Source: Croceibacterium sp. TMG7-5b_MA50 (GTDB taxonomy: Bacteria > Pseudomonadota > Alphaproteobacteria > Sphingomonadales > Sphingomonadaceae). Taken from it: a stretch of DNA of 64,000 bases. The position numbers and the translations under genes are program-made. Position 1 is the first letter of the stretch. Every line of letters starts with the position of its first letter. Where the stretch lies: contig NZ_CP156082.1 in the NCBI RefSeq assembly GCF_039830145.1, forward strand, positions 514,001 to 578,000, in the 5' to 3' direction. Below are positions 38,081 through 47,363 of this stretch, in pieces. Under the pieces are notes generated by a model, which was given only the letters and a program-made list of their open reading frames with translations, did no database searches and was not told the origin of the DNA.

Positions 38081-38565
38081 TGCTGCGCACCGCCGTCGTC
38101 TTGGCCGTGTCCATGGCCGGCGGCGGGGCCATGGCGCAGGAAAGTGCCGTGCCCCGGCCCGCCCCATCTGCGGAAAGGCTGGAACTGGCGCGCGCGGTGG
38201 CGGCAAACGGCCTCCTCATATCGTTGATCCCCGTGCAGACCCGGGGCGAGATCGACGGCATGATCGCGGAGAACCCCGACCTGACCGCGGCCGAGCAGGC
38301 CCGGTTGCGCGAAATCGGGCAGGAACAGGCAACAGCGCTTGAGGAGCGGGTGCTGGCGGCCGACGCCGCGGCGCTTGCGACTCACCTGTCAGCGGACGAT
38401 CTGCGCGTCATCGCCGCGTTCGAGCGGACGGAAGCCGCCGCCCGGCGACGCGCCGCCATGCCGGCCATCATGGTGGAAACAATGCAGGCGCTGGGGGAGG
38501 TTGATTACGGCAATGGCGTGAAAGCGGCGTTCTGCGCTGAGACCGCCAGGCTGTGCGGCGGCTAA
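38077..38565 (+). CDS. Small secreted protein, DUF2059-like
   Basis: 162-residue protein with a signal peptide ([20 protein letters not shown]). The mature part is a run of amphipathic helices, with [20 protein letters not shown] and [20 protein letters not shown], resembling DUF2059 proteins (periplasmic, function unknown). Two Cys near the C-terminus could form a disulfide. It overlaps hemA by 4 nt, so it is likely co-expressed with it. Confidence 0.7.
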   Translation: MMLRTAVVLAVSMAGGGAMAQESAVPRPAPSAERLELARAVAANGLLISLIPVQTRGEIDGMIAENPDLTAAEQARLREIGQEQATALEERVLAADAAALATHLSADDLRVIAAFERTEAAARRRAAMPAIMVETMQALGEVDYGNGVKAAFCAETARLCGG

Positions 38566-38617
38566 GCCAGCGAAGCCGGCGACAGGTACCCAGCATTTCA
38601 TTCCCGGACATGGGGCA

Positions 38618-39487
38618 TCAACCCACCAGCACCACAGGCACGTAGATGTCGGTGCGTTGGGCCAGTGGATCGACCTCCTCCGGATCGTCGAGATAGTGCA
38701 GCAGCAGGGGGCGGCCGGCCAGCTCAACGTCCGGGCTCACCAGTACCAGGGCGACCACGCGGTCGATCACTGTCGGCAGGCCGTCCAGATCGCCAATCGC
38801 CCGAGCGGTGACGAACAGACCCGGCTGAACAGGGGTCAGTGCCTGTTTTCTCAAGGCGGAGCGGCCGTCCAGCGTCAGCCGCAGCGCCGCGTCGTGCAGC
38901 TGTGCGGGAGGCTCCTCGAACAGCTCGTCCGACAACGGCATGCCAAGGATGGCGGCGACACCGCCCGGTCCGCCAACCTGTTTGAACAAGGCCGTGTACA
39001 CCTCGTTCAACTTCATCGGATCGCCGTGATGGCGGGACACCAGGACCTCGAAGGGCAGTGTACGGCAGGCCTCGATCGAGAGCAGCGGCGGGGTGCTGTC
39101 GGCCTGTGGCGGCGCGAATACGGCGAAGGCGGCGTCCAGCCGTTCGGGATCACGCCGCAACTCCGTCGCCGGTGCCGCCCCCAGGCTGCGTAGCGCCTTG
39201 GCCAGAGCCTGGCTGCTGCCATAGCCGGTTTCGTGCGCAATGGCGGTGACGCTGCCTGTGTCGCGCAACCTGACGGCGGCATGAGCCGCGCGCAGGCGGC
39301 GCTGCGTTTCCCCAGGTGTTTCGCCCGTGACCAGGCGATAGGCACGATGGAAGTGATAAGGGGAGAATGCCGCCGCAGCGGCCAGCTCGGCAAGACTTGG
39401 AGTCTCGCCGGCTGCGATCCGCTGCGTCATCAGGGCGACCGCACGCTCCATTCGCGCCAGCAATCCATCCGCCTGTGTACCGTCCAT
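38618..39487 (-). CDS. AraC-family regulator with GyrI-like domain
   Basis: Transcription factor of 289 residues. The N-terminal double helix-turn-helix (SLAELAAAAAFSPYHFHRAY, then SVTAIAHETGYGSSQALAKA) is fused to a C-terminal GyrI-like small-molecule domain, as in Rob/SoxS-type effectors that sense drugs or lipophilic ligands. ATG 39487 (MDGTQADGLLARMERAV) is preferred over a start 30 codons upstream. It is monocistronic; target unknown. Confidence 0.88.
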   Translation of the reverse strand: MDGTQADGLLARMERAVALMTQRIAAGETPSLAELAAAAAFSPYHFHRAYRLVTGETPGETQRRLRAAHAAVRLRDTGSVTAIAHETGYGSSQALAKALRSLGAAPATELRRDPERLDAAFAVFAPPQADSTPPLLSIEACRTLPFEVLVSRHHGDPMKLNEVYTALFKQVGGPGGVAAILGMPLSDELFEEPPAQLHDAALRLTLDGRSALRKQALTPVQPGLFVTARAIGDLDGLPTVIDRVVALVLVSPDVELAGRPLLLHYLDDPEEVDPLAQRTDIYVPVVLVG

Positions 39488-39581
39488 TGCGTCTCTCCTG
39501 CCGTCATCAGGTGGCAGGATCGCGCAAGGTTCAGGGCGTGTCGTGTCCGATCTTGCGGAAAAGCGGATGGCGGACACAGAA

Positions 39582-39613
39582 AGGGGCGCCCGGCCTGATA
39601 GCCGGACGCCCCT
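39582..39613 (-). terminator. Rho-independent terminator of the decarboxylase gene
   Basis: Inverted repeat AGGGGCG/CGCCCCT plus CCGGC/GCCGG with one mismatch and a 6-nt loop. It lies 18 nt past the decarboxylase stop; on the minus strand the stem is followed by TTCTGTG, a short U-rich run. Confidence 0.7.
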
Positions 39614-39630
39614 GTTCGATCAGGTACCGA

Positions 39631-40833
39631 TCAGCGGAGACTGACGACGTTGTTGGTCTGCGCGACCTTCAGCTCGCCGGTGTACAGGCTCGCCATCGGC
39701 TCGTCAGTGACGACCACCGCCTCCGCCGCGCCAAAGCCGTTGAAGCCGGTCTTCATCGCCGCGCCATAGGCGCCGAGCATGCCGATCTCGATATAGTCGC
39801 CGGCCTGGATGTCGGCCGGCAGGTCGAACGGACCCTTCATGTAATCGGCATCGTCGCAGGTCGGGCCATAGAAGGCGAAGTCGGCCAGCGGCTGCGTCAG
39901 GTCGTCCTCCAGCGCGCGTACCGGGAAACGCCAGTCCACATGGGCGGCATCGAACAACGCGCCATAGGCGCCATCATTGATGTACAGTTCCTCGCCCCGG
40001 CGCTTCTCCACTCGCACGATCACGCTGGAATATTCCGCGGACAGCGCCCGGCCGGGCTCCGCCCACAACTCCGCATTGTAGCTGATCGGCAGCGATTCGA
40101 AGTGGCGGTGGATGATTGCGAAGTAATCTTCCAGCGGCGGCGGCGTCATGCCTGGGTAGGCGGAGGGGAAGCCGCCGCCCACGTCGATGATGTCCACCGT
40201 GACCGACGCCTGCACGATCGCCGCCCGCACCCGGTCCAGCGCCTGGACATAGGCGAACGGCGTCATCGCCTGACTACCAACATGGAAGCAGATGCCCAAT
40301 GCGTCGCAATGCTGGCGGGTCGCCTGCAGCAACGGCGCGGAATCAGCGAGGTCGCAACCGAACTTGGAGGCGAGACTGAGCTCCGAATGTTCGGAGGAGA
40401 CGCGCAGCCGCACCAGCAGGTTTAGGTCTTCCGCCGGAGTGCCATCCGCGGCAGAGGTCGCCGCGACGATCTTCTCCAGCTCCTCCAGGGTGTCGAGGCT
40501 GAAGGTGCGTACGCCATGCTGGTGGTACGCTTCGCGAATGGCGCCAGCGGTCTTCACCGGGTGCATGAAGCACAGGGTCGCCTGCGGCAGCAGGCTGCGC
40601 ACCATGCGCACTTCCGCGATGGAGGCGACGTCGTAGGTGCGGATGCCATTGTCCCACAGCAATTGCACGAGATCCGGCGAAGGGTTGGCCTTCACCGCAT
40701 ACATCGTGGTGCCGGGGAACTTCTGCGCAAAGAACCGGGCCGCCCGCGCCGCAGCATGCGGGCGGTTCAGCATCACCGGTTCGTCCGGAACGAGGTCGCG
40801 GACTACAGACCGTGCGTCAGGATAATGGTGCAA
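39631..40833 (-). CDS. PLP-dependent ornithine/lysine decarboxylase (fold type III)
   Basis: Makes putrescine (or cadaverine) from ornithine (or lysine) in the cytosol. The 400-residue alanine-racemase-fold enzyme has PLP Lys48 in MYAVKANPSPDL, ICFHVGSQAM, IIDVGGGFPSAYPG, the phosphate-binding AEPGRAL, and the second active-site loop GPTCDDADYM with catalytic Cys. The start is TTG at 40833; the next ATG would delete 20 residues. It is preceded by a promoter and a structured leader and followed by a terminator, so it is monocistronic. Confidence 0.92.
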   Translation of the reverse strand: MHHYPDARSVVRDLVPDEPVMLNRPHAAARAARFFAQKFPGTTMYAVKANPSPDLVQLLWDNGIRTYDVASIAEVRMVRSLLPQATLCFMHPVKTAGAIREAYHQHGVRTFSLDTLEELEKIVAATSAADGTPAEDLNLLVRLRVSSEHSELSLASKFGCDLADSAPLLQATRQHCDALGICFHVGSQAMTPFAYVQALDRVRAAIVQASVTVDIIDVGGGFPSAYPGMTPPPLEDYFAIIHRHFESLPISYNAELWAEPGRALSAEYSSVIVRVEKRRGEELYINDGAYGALFDAAHVDWRFPVRALEDDLTQPLADFAFYGPTCDDADYMKGPFDLPADIQAGDYIEIGMLGAYGAAMKTGFNGFGAAEAVVVTDEPMASLYTGELKVAQTNNVVSLR

Positions 40834-40904
40834 TTCAAGGGACCCCCAAACGTGTTGTTTGACAAGGCTGCCTTGCGGTTAGGAAGTCCCCATGGGGCAG
40901 CGGA
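40834..40904 (-). ncRNA. Structured 5' leader of the decarboxylase gene, possible speF-type element
   Basis: Three stems nest without overlap: an outer GGGAC/GTCCC pair (40886-40890 with 40839-40843) encloses CAAGG/CCTTG with a 3-nt loop (40863-40875) and CAAAC/GTTTG with a 5-nt loop (40847-40861). This makes a compact three-way junction ending 5 nt before the TTG start, where the ribosome binding site should be. An RNA motif called speF is known upstream of alphaproteobacterial ornithine decarboxylase genes; identity with it is my inference. Confidence 0.5.
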
Positions 40905-40910
40905 GGCGCG

Positions 40911-40938
40911 CATATAGGGCTGATTCCGCGTGACGCAA
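40911..40938 (-). promoter_or_regulatory. Predicted promoter of the decarboxylase gene
   Basis: On the minus strand TTGCGT (40938-40933), 16 nt, TATATG (40916-40911). Transcription would start near 40904, giving a leader of about 70 nt that contains the three-stem structure. Confidence 0.5.
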
Positions 40939-41059
40939 ACGCTTTTTATGTGACAGCGAAAAGCCATGCCTAACCAGTGGTTTGCCGCGCACGATGTTCC
41001 GTGCCGGACGGCGGATCGGGGCATCACCAGGATGGGATGAACTGCCGTTCCCGCCTGTC

Positions 41060-42358
41060 TCAGTCGGGCACCTCGCCATTGTCGGCCAGCACCTTGCCTG
41101 CGAGATAAAGCGATCCGGCGATCAGCGCCGGCAAGCCATCCTGCGGCAGTGCGGTTAGCGCATCCGCCACTTCGCCGAACCAGCGTGCCCCATCGCCGTA
41201 GGCCGACGTTTCGTGCGCGGCGCTGCCCGCGATCGGCACCGCCGACAGCGTGGCGATGCTGCCTGCGAGCGGTGCGATGATGGCCTGCGGGTCGCGGTTG
41301 GCCAGCATGCCGATCACCAGATGCACCCGCTGCCCCGCGAAGTGGCGGGCGATGGCGGCGCCGGCATCGGCATTGTGCCCGCCATCCAACCAGATCGCAC
41401 GATCCGGCGCGATTGCGGTCAGCGGGCCGGCGCCGAGCAGTTGCAGCCGGGCCGGCCAGCGCGCCGCGCGGATACCCTGCGCCAGCGAGGCGGCGGGAAC
41501 GGCGATGCGGTCCTGGTGGCGCAGCATCGCCACGGCGAGCGCCGCATTGTCCGCCTGGTGCCGACCGGGCAGGGCAGGCAGCGGCAGGGTCAGCGCGCCA
41601 TGCCGGTCCCGGTACTCGATTGTGTCGTCAGTGATTTCGGCCCACCAATCGTGCCCGCGCATGTGCAGGGGCGCCCCGGCGTCGGCACACAGGCGCTGGA
41701 TCTCCAACTCCATCCCTTGCGGGTAGGACTGCGTCACCATGGGCGAACCGGCGCGGGCAATGCCCGCCTTCTCGTAAGCAATGCGTACCAGCGGCTCTGC
41801 CGGGGCGCCATCCTCCGGCACCAGCAGGAACGCCTCGTGATCGAGGCCAAGGCTGGCGATGGCGGTGGCGGCGGGGTGTTCCAGCACGTTCGTGGCGTCG
41901 AGCCGCCCGCCCAGGCCTACCTCGATCACGCAGGCATCGGCCGGATGCCGCGCGAAGGCAAGGAAGGTGGCGGCGGTGGTCACCTCGAAGAAGCTGGGCT
42001 GCAGGTCGGCGGCGCAATCCAGCACCTCCGCCAGCAGGCGTGCCAGCAGCGCATCGTCGATCAGCCGCCCCGCAAGTCGGATGCGTTCGTTGTAGCGAAC
42101 CAGATGGGGCTTGGTCGCGCTGTGGACGGTCAGCCCCTCCGCCTGCAGCATGGCGGTAAGGTATGCGCAGGTCGAGCCCTTGCCGTTCGTGCCCGCGACA
42201 TGGAGCACCGGCGGCAGATGCAGTTGCGGCTCGCCAAGCCGGCGCAGCAACTCGCGCACGACCTCCAGCCCCAGGCGCCCAGTCGGCAGGCTGAGCGCTG
42301 CCAACCGGTCCAGCTGTGCCTGTACCGCCGGATCGCTGGAGGCGGCGAAGTCCTTCAT
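41060..42358 (-). CDS. folC: Bifunctional folylpolyglutamate/dihydrofolate synthase
   Basis: Adds glutamate to dihydropteroate and folates. The 432-residue Mur-ligase-type enzyme has the P-loop VAGTNGKGSTCAYL, SATKPHLVRYNERI, VIEVGLGGRLDATNV, and WLDGGHNADAGAAIA in the C-terminal domain. It follows accD by 10 nt as the last gene of the trpB-trpA-accD-folC operon. Confidence 0.95.
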   Translation of the reverse strand: MKDFAASSDPAVQAQLDRLAALSLPTGRLGLEVVRELLRRLGEPQLHLPPVLHVAGTNGKGSTCAYLTAMLQAEGLTVHSATKPHLVRYNERIRLAGRLIDDALLARLLAEVLDCAADLQPSFFEVTTAATFLAFARHPADACVIEVGLGGRLDATNVLEHPAATAIASLGLDHEAFLLVPEDGAPAEPLVRIAYEKAGIARAGSPMVTQSYPQGMELEIQRLCADAGAPLHMRGHDWWAEITDDTIEYRDRHGALTLPLPALPGRHQADNAALAVAMLRHQDRIAVPAASLAQGIRAARWPARLQLLGAGPLTAIAPDRAIWLDGGHNADAGAAIARHFAGQRVHLVIGMLANRDPQAIIAPLAGSIATLSAVPIAGSAAHETSAYGDGARWFGEVADALTALPQDGLPALIAGSLYLAGKVLADNGEVPD

Positions 42359-42368
42359 GCGAAGGTGG

Positions 42369-43217
42369 TCAGCCGACCTGCGCGGGCGAGAGATAGGCGA
42401 GCAGGCGGGCGAGCGTCGGGCGCAACTCCCGCCGGTGGACGACCATGTCGATCATGCCGTGTTCCAGCAGGTACTCCGCCCGCTGGAAGCCTGGCGGCAG
42501 CTGTTCGCGGATCGTTTCCTGGATCACCCGCTGCCCGGCGAACCCGATCAGCGCGTTGGGCTCCGCGATGTGGATGTCGCCCAGCATGGCGTAGCTGGCG
42601 GTGACGCCGCCTGTCGTGGGATCGGCCAGCAGCACGATGTAGGGCAGCCCCGCTTCCCTCAGCCGTCGGGTCATCACCGTCGCGCGCGGCATCTGCATCA
42701 GGCTGAGGATGCCCTCCTGCATGCGCGCGCCGCCGGCCGCGGTGACGACGATGTAGGGCACTGCCGCCTGCAAGGCGGCTTCCGCCCCGTTGCAGAAGGC
42801 CTGCCCCACCGCCTGCCCCATGGAACCAGCCATGAAGGTGAAGTCCTGCACGCCGACCACCGCGCGGTGGCCCTCGATCGTCCCGCTGGCGGCGGTGAAG
42901 GCGTCGCAATGGGGATTGCTGGCGCGCGCCTGCTTCAGCCGGTCGGGATAGCGCTTGGTATCGCGGAATTTCAGCGGGTCGTCGGCCACCGTCGGGTCGG
43001 GCAGCAGGCTGTATCCCGGATCAAGCAACTGGGCGAGCCGAGCGTCGGCGCCGATGCGGCCGTGATGATCGCATTTCGGGCAGACATACAGGTTCGCCTC
43101 GTACTCCTTCACGAACAGCATCTCGTTGCAGTTCGGGCAGCGCACCCACAGATTATCGGGTGTGTCGCGGCGCGGCGCGAAAGGCAGCGAGTTGCGGACG
43201 CGGCTGAGCCAGCTCAT
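42369..43217 (-). CDS. accD: Acetyl-CoA carboxylase carboxyltransferase subunit beta
   Basis: With AccA forms the carboxyltransferase that makes malonyl-CoA. The 282-residue product has an N-terminal four-Cys zinc finger (RCPNCNEML, then [10 protein letters not shown]) and the crotonase-like core with [18 protein letters not shown] and [19 protein letters not shown]. It overlaps trpA by 4 nt (ATGA). Confidence 0.97.
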   Translation of the reverse strand: MSWLSRVRNSLPFAPRRDTPDNLWVRCPNCNEMLFVKEYEANLYVCPKCDHHGRIGADARLAQLLDPGYSLLPDPTVADDPLKFRDTKRYPDRLKQARASNPHCDAFTAASGTIEGHRAVVGVQDFTFMAGSMGQAVGQAFCNGAEAALQAAVPYIVVTAAGGARMQEGILSLMQMPRATVMTRRLREAGLPYIVLLADPTTGGVTASYAMLGDIHIAEPNALIGFAGQRVIQETIREQLPPGFQRAEYLLEHGMIDMVVHRRELRPTLARLLAYLSPAQVG

Positions 43218-43999
43218 GCCCGCGCCTCCCCATGCACCGCCGTCGACAGCGAGGTGGCGAGCGCCTGCAGGTGCTGCGGCGCGGCGGCGCCATGCTGGCC
43301 GACCAGCTCGACAAAGGCGGAGCCGACCACCACCGCATCGGCCACGCGGGCGATGGCGGCGGCCTGTGCCGCCTCTCGAACCCCGAAGCCGACGGCGACA
43401 GGCAAGTCTGTCTGCTGTTTCAGACGCATCACATTCTCTTCAATGGAGGCCATGGCGGCCTGCTGCTTGCCGGTGATCCCGGCGACCGAGACATAGTAAA
43501 GGAACCCACCCGCGCCATCCAGCACGGCGGGCAGCCGCGCATCGTCGGTGGTGGGAGTGGCAAGGCGGATCAGCTGGATACCAACGCCGCGCAGCGCCGG
43601 GCCGAGATCGGCATCCTCCTCCGGCGCGAGATCCACGCAGATCACGCCGTCAACACCGGCGGCGTTGCAGGCGGCTGCAAACCAGTCCGGCCCGCGCCGC
43701 ACCATCGGATTTGCATACCCCATCAGCACCAGCGGCACGGTAGGATGACGCTGGCGAAAGGCCGTGGCGATCGCCAGCACGTTCGCCGTCGTGGTGCCTG
43801 CCGCCAGCGCGCGGATGTCCGCCGCCTGGATCGCGGGACCATCGGCCATGGGATCGGTGAAGGGCATGCCCAGCTCGATCACGTCGGCCCCGCCCGCGAC
43901 CAGCGCGTCCAGGTTCGCGGCGGTGTCGCCGTCGCCCGCGGTCAGGAAGCAGATCAGGGCAGGGCGCCCCTTGGCAAAAGTATCGGCGAAGCGGGTCAT
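43214..43999 (-). CDS. trpA: Tryptophan synthase alpha subunit
   Basis: Cleaves indole-3-glycerol phosphate and passes indole to TrpB. The 261-residue TIM barrel has the catalytic Glu in [16 protein letters not shown], the catalytic Asp in [14 protein letters not shown], and [12 protein letters not shown] and the phosphate loop [11 protein letters not shown] small membrane ORF sits between trpB and trpA, overlapping both. Confidence 0.97.
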   Translation of the reverse strand: MTRFADTFAKGRPALICFLTAGDGDTAANLDALVAGGADVIELGMPFTDPMADGPAIQAADIRALAAGTTTANVLAIATAFRQRHPTVPLVLMGYANPMVRRGPDWFAAACNAAGVDGVICVDLAPEEDADLGPALRGVGIQLIRLATPTTDDARLPAVLDGAGGFLYYVSVAGITGKQQAAMASIEENVMRLKQQTDLPVAVGFGVREAAQAAAIARVADAVVVGSAFVELVGQHGAAAPQHLQALATSLSTAVHGEARA

Positions 44000-44178
44000 G
44001 CGCGCCCCAGCAAGGTTGAGCCCAGCGCGATGATGGCCGCGCCGATGGCAATTTCGATAAGGTCGTTCATGCCCACGGTGACGCCACGCGACAGCAGGTA
44101 CCGTGTCAGCAGGCGTGCGCCCGTCAGCGCCGTGAAGAACAGGGCGAAACTGGTCGCGAGGGCGGTCAGGAACTTCAA
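43996..44178 (-). CDS. Small membrane protein between trpB and trpA
   Basis: 60-residue protein beginning, from [23 protein letters not shown], with a second hydrophobic helix ([19 protein letters not shown]) and a short polar hinge ([14 protein letters not shown]). The TTG at 44178 overlaps the trpB stop (TTGA), and its own stop overlaps the trpA ATG, both by 4 nt, so the frame appears to be under translational coupling rather than a chance ORF. I do not recognise the family. No tryptophan pathway role is evident. Confidence 0.7.
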   Translation of the reverse strand: MKFLTALATSFALFFTALTGARLLTRYLLSRGVTVGMNDLIEIAIGAAIIALGSTLLGRA

Positions 44179-45407
44179 ATCTTGACGCCCAGCCGTTCGG
44201 CCACGGTAAAGATGTCCTTGTCGCCCCGGCCGCACAGATTGGCCAGGATCACGCTGTCACGTGGCATCTCCCGCGCGCGGTGCACGATCGCGGCGATAGC
44301 ATGGGCGGGTTCCAGCGCGGGGATGATACCCTCCGTCCGGCACAGCAACTGGAAGGCGTCCAGCGCCTCGAAATCGGTGACAGCGGTGTAATCTACCCGG
44401 CCGCTTTCCTTAAGCCAGGCGTGTTCCGGGCCGATGCCGGGATAATCCAGGCCCGCACTGATCGAATGGCCTTCGGTGATCTGGCCGTCCTCGTCCTGCA
44501 ATAGGTAGGTCTTGTTACCGTGCAGGATGCCCGGCGCGCCGCCCGCCAGCGATGCGGCATGCCTCTGGTCGAGGCCGTAGCCCGCCGCCTCCACGCCCAG
44601 CATCTTCACGTCGGCATCGTCCAGGAACGGGTGAAACAGTCCGATCGCGTTGGACCCGCCGCCAATCGCCGCAACCAGCAGGTCGGGCAATCGCCCGGTC
44701 CGCTTCAGCATCTGCTCGCGCGCCTCGCGCCCGATCACGCTCTGGAAGTCGCGCACCAGCTCCGGATAGGGGTGCGGGCCGGCGGCGGTGCCGATGATGT
44801 AGAAGGTATCGTGGACGTTGGCGACCCAGTCGCGCAGCGCCTCGTTCATCGCGTCCTTCAGCGTGGCGGCGCCGCTGGTGACCGGCACGACCTCTGCCCC
44901 CAGCAGCTTCATGCGGAACACGTTGGGCTGCTGGCGGGCGACGTCCGTCGCGCCCATGAAGATCACGCACGGCAGGCCGAACCGGGCGCACACCGTGGCG
45001 GTCGCCACGCCGTGCTGGCCGGCGCCCGTTTCCGCGATGATGCGCGTCTTGCCCATGCGGATCGCCAGCAGGATCTGGCCGATGCAATTGTTGATCTTGT
45101 GCGCACCGGTGTGGTTCAGCTCGTCCCGCTTGAACCAGATGTCCGCACCCATGCCGGCCGGCGCGTCGGCGCGCAGGGCATCGGTCAGCCGCTCCGCAAA
45201 ATAGAGCGGGCTGGGCCGGCCGACATAATGTTCCAGCAGGTCGTCGAACTCCTCCTGGAAGCGCGGATCCGCCTTGGCCGCGCGATATTCACGCTCCAGG
45301 TCGAGGATCAGCGGCATCAGGGTCTCGGCCACGTAACGTCCGCCGAACTGGCCGAAATGGCCGCGCTCGTCCGGCTGGTTGCGGAAGGAATTGGGCTGGC
45401 TGCTCAT
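44175..45407 (-). CDS. trpB: Tryptophan synthase beta subunit
   Basis: PLP enzyme that joins indole and serine. The 410-residue product has the PLP lysine in [28 protein letters not shown], the phosphate-binding [14 protein letters not shown], and [21 protein letters not shown] 45407 ([16 protein letters not shown]) was chosen; a longer in-frame start exists. It is the first gene of the trpB-folC operon and is divergent from the aryl-AMP ligase gene. Confidence 0.97.
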   Translation of the reverse strand: MSSQPNSFRNQPDERGHFGQFGGRYVAETLMPLILDLEREYRAAKADPRFQEEFDDLLEHYVGRPSPLYFAERLTDALRADAPAGMGADIWFKRDELNHTGAHKINNCIGQILLAIRMGKTRIIAETGAGQHGVATATVCARFGLPCVIFMGATDVARQQPNVFRMKLLGAEVVPVTSGAATLKDAMNEALRDWVANVHDTFYIIGTAAGPHPYPELVRDFQSVIGREAREQMLKRTGRLPDLLVAAIGGGSNAIGLFHPFLDDADVKMLGVEAAGYGLDQRHAASLAGGAPGILHGNKTYLLQDEDGQITEGHSISAGLDYPGIGPEHAWLKESGRVDYTAVTDFEALDAFQLLCRTEGIIPALEPAHAIAAIVHRAREMPRDSVILANLCGRGDKDIFTVAERLGVKI

Positions 45408-45458
45408 CGGCAGCGCGCCTGCCACGACACCTGCGCCCTGTCCAGCATCCGCGCAGGT

Positions 45459-45486
45459 TGCCAAGGCCGTGCGTCAGCCATAAAGG
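45459..45486 (+). promoter_or_regulatory. Predicted promoter of the NRPS set
   Basis: TTGCCA (45459-45464), 16 nt, ATAAAG (45481-45486), giving a start near 45493. AAGGA at 45504-45508 precedes the GTG at 45517. No Fur-box-like inverted repeat was seen in the 109-nt gap. Confidence 0.4.
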
Positions 45487-45506
45487 CGCGAACGATTAGC
45501 AACAAG
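45478..45506 (-). promoter_or_regulatory. Predicted promoter of trpB
   Basis: On the minus strand TTGTTG (45506-45501), 17 nt, TATGGC (45483-45478). Its -10 overlaps the -10 of the divergent NRPS promoter, so the two would compete for RNA polymerase. Confidence 0.35.
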
Positions 45507-45516
45507 GAACTGACGC

Positions 45517-47142
45517 GTGACGGTCCCGCTGCAACAGGTTTGGCCCGACGAGCTGGCAGAACGCTACCGTGCGCGGGGTTACTGGCAGGGCGAGACCTTC
45601 CGCGCGCTGCTGGCCAGACGCACCGCCGAAAGCGCCGACGCCGTTTCGGTGATCGGCGGCGGGGGAGAGCGCTGGAGCTATTCCGAGCTAGGCCGGCGGA
45701 TCGACCTGGCCGCTGCCGGCTTTGTCGCACTGGGCCTGGCGCCGGGGGCGCGGGTGGTGGTGCAGCTGCCGAACGTACCGGAATTTCTCAGCATCACCTT
45801 CGGCCTGATGCGCGCCAATCTGGTGCCGGTCTTCGCCCTGCCGGCGCATCGCGAGACCGAGATTGCCCACTTTGCCCACAAGGCCGAGGCTGCTGCGTTG
45901 GTGGTGGCGGAGCGGCATGACGGGTTCGACTACCCGCCGATGGCCGCGGCCGTGCAGGCGCAGGTGCCGACCTTGCGCCACACGATCGTCATCGCGCCCG
46001 GCAGCGAGCCCTTCGGCAGTGGCGCGGAGGCGGAACTGCCGGTGGCGGATGTCAGCCCGTCATCGGTGGCGCTGGTGCAGATCAGCGGCGGCAGCACCGG
46101 CCTTAGCAAGCTGATCCCGCGCACGCACGACGACTACCTTTACTCCATTCGGGGCAGCAACGAGATCAGCGGGGTCACCGCCGACAGCGTCTATCTCTGC
46201 GCGCTGCCCGCCGCGCATAATTTCCCGATGAGCAGCCCCGGCCATTTCGGCGCGATCATGGCCGGGGCGACCGTGGTGATGGCCCCCGCACCGACGCCCG
46301 ATGTGGTGTTCCCGCTGATCGAGCGGGAGCGGGTGACGATCACCGGGCTCGTCCCACCGCTCGCGCTGCTGTGGTTGCAGGCGGCCAAGCGGACCGCGCA
46401 TGACCTCTCCAGCCTGCAGGTGCTGCAGGTAGGCGGCGCCAAGTTCATGGCGGAGGCGGCGCGCCGCGTGCGGCCCGAACTCGGCTGCACGCTGCAACAG
46501 GTGTTCGGCATGGCCGAAGGGCTGGTGAACTACACAAGGCTGGACGATCCGGAGGAGATCGTCACCACCACGCAGGGGCGCGCGATCAGCCCGGATGACG
46601 AGGTGCTGGTGCTGGACGATGCTGGCAATCCCGTGCCCGATGGCGAGACCGGCCACCTGCTGACCCGTGGCCCCTACACGATCCGCGCCTATCACGACGA
46701 TCCCGCGGCCAATGCCCGCGCCTTCACGCCCGACGGTTTCTACCGCACGGGCGACATGGTGCGTCGCCTGCCCGGCGGCTACCTGGAGGTGCAGGGCCGG
46801 GCCACCGACCACATCAACCGCGCGGGCGAGAAGATCAGCGCGGAGGAGGTGGAGGATCACCTACTGGCGCACCCACAGGTGTTCGATGCCGCCGTCGTGT
46901 CGCTGCCCGACCGCTTCCTGGGCGAACGCAGCTGCGCCTTCATCATCGCCGATGGTGGCGAACCCGATCCGGCGGCGCTGAAGGCGTGGATGCGTGGGCG
47001 CGGGATCGCGGCGTTCAAGGTGCCCGACCAGATCGTGTTCGTGCCCGATTTCGCGACCACGGCCGTCGGCAAGGTCAGCCGCCGAGAATTGCGCGCGAGC
47101 CTGCGGGCGCAGATGCTGGATGCTGAGGGAGCCGGCCGATGA
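45517..47142 (+). CDS. 2,3-dihydroxybenzoate-AMP ligase (EntE/DhbE type)
   Basis: Activates an aryl acid as adenylate and loads it on a carrier protein, for catechol siderophore synthesis. The 541-residue adenylating enzyme has the P-loop-like QISGGSTGLSKLIPRTHDD, the aryl-acid pocket H234-N235-F236-P-M-S-S240, VFGMAEGLVNYTRLDD, YRTGDMVRR and the catalytic Lys in TTAVGKVSRREL. Ser at 240 rather than Cys points to 2,3-dihydroxybenzoate over salicylate. The start is GTG 45517. Next gene overlaps by 4 nt. Confidence 0.92.
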   Translation: MTVPLQQVWPDELAERYRARGYWQGETFRALLARRTAESADAVSVIGGGGERWSYSELGRRIDLAAAGFVALGLAPGARVVVQLPNVPEFLSITFGLMRANLVPVFALPAHRETEIAHFAHKAEAAALVVAERHDGFDYPPMAAAVQAQVPTLRHTIVIAPGSEPFGSGAEAELPVADVSPSSVALVQISGGSTGLSKLIPRTHDDYLYSIRGSNEISGVTADSVYLCALPAAHNFPMSSPGHFGAIMAGATVVMAPAPTPDVVFPLIERERVTITGLVPPLALLWLQAAKRTAHDLSSLQVLQVGGAKFMAEAARRVRPELGCTLQQVFGMAEGLVNYTRLDDPEEIVTTTQGRAISPDDEVLVLDDAGNPVPDGETGHLLTRGPYTIRAYHDDPAANARAFTPDGFYRTGDMVRRLPGGYLEVQGRATDHINRAGEKISAEEVEDHLLAHPQVFDAAVVSLPDRFLGERSCAFIIADGGEPDPAALKAWMRGRGIAAFKVPDQIVFVPDFATTAVGKVSRRELRASLRAQMLDAEGAGR

Positions 47143-47363
47143 TGGATTACGCCACCTTCTGTGACGAGGTCGCCGAGTTCCTGGGCACCGACAAGCTCGA
47201 CCCCGACATCAGCCTGCTGGACCAGGGGCTCGATTCCATGCGCGCCATGAACCTGGCGATGGAGTGGGAAGAGCTGGGGATCCCGCTCGACTTTGCCGAC
47301 CTCGCCCAAGTGCCCACGCTGGCAGGCCTGTGGGTGCTGGTGGAGGAGCGGCGGGGCTCTTGA
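47139..47363 (+). CDS. Stand-alone aryl carrier protein
   Basis: 74-residue phosphopantetheine carrier protein. The attachment Ser lies in LLDQGLDSMRAMNLAMEW. It corresponds to the carrier domain fused to isochorismatase in EntB, but here it is free. It receives the aryl group from the upstream ligase and hands it to the condensation domain of the downstream NRPS. ATG at 47139 or 47142; it overlaps both neighbours by 4 nt. Confidence 0.9.
   Translation: MMDYATFCDEVAEFLGTDKLDPDISLLDQGLDSMRAMNLAMEWEELGIPLDFADLAQVPTLAGLWVLVEERRGS

Noticed and set aside
45408-45516. Fur box ahead of the NRPS set
   Set aside because: No GATAAT-type inverted repeat is present; iron control may be indirect or absent.
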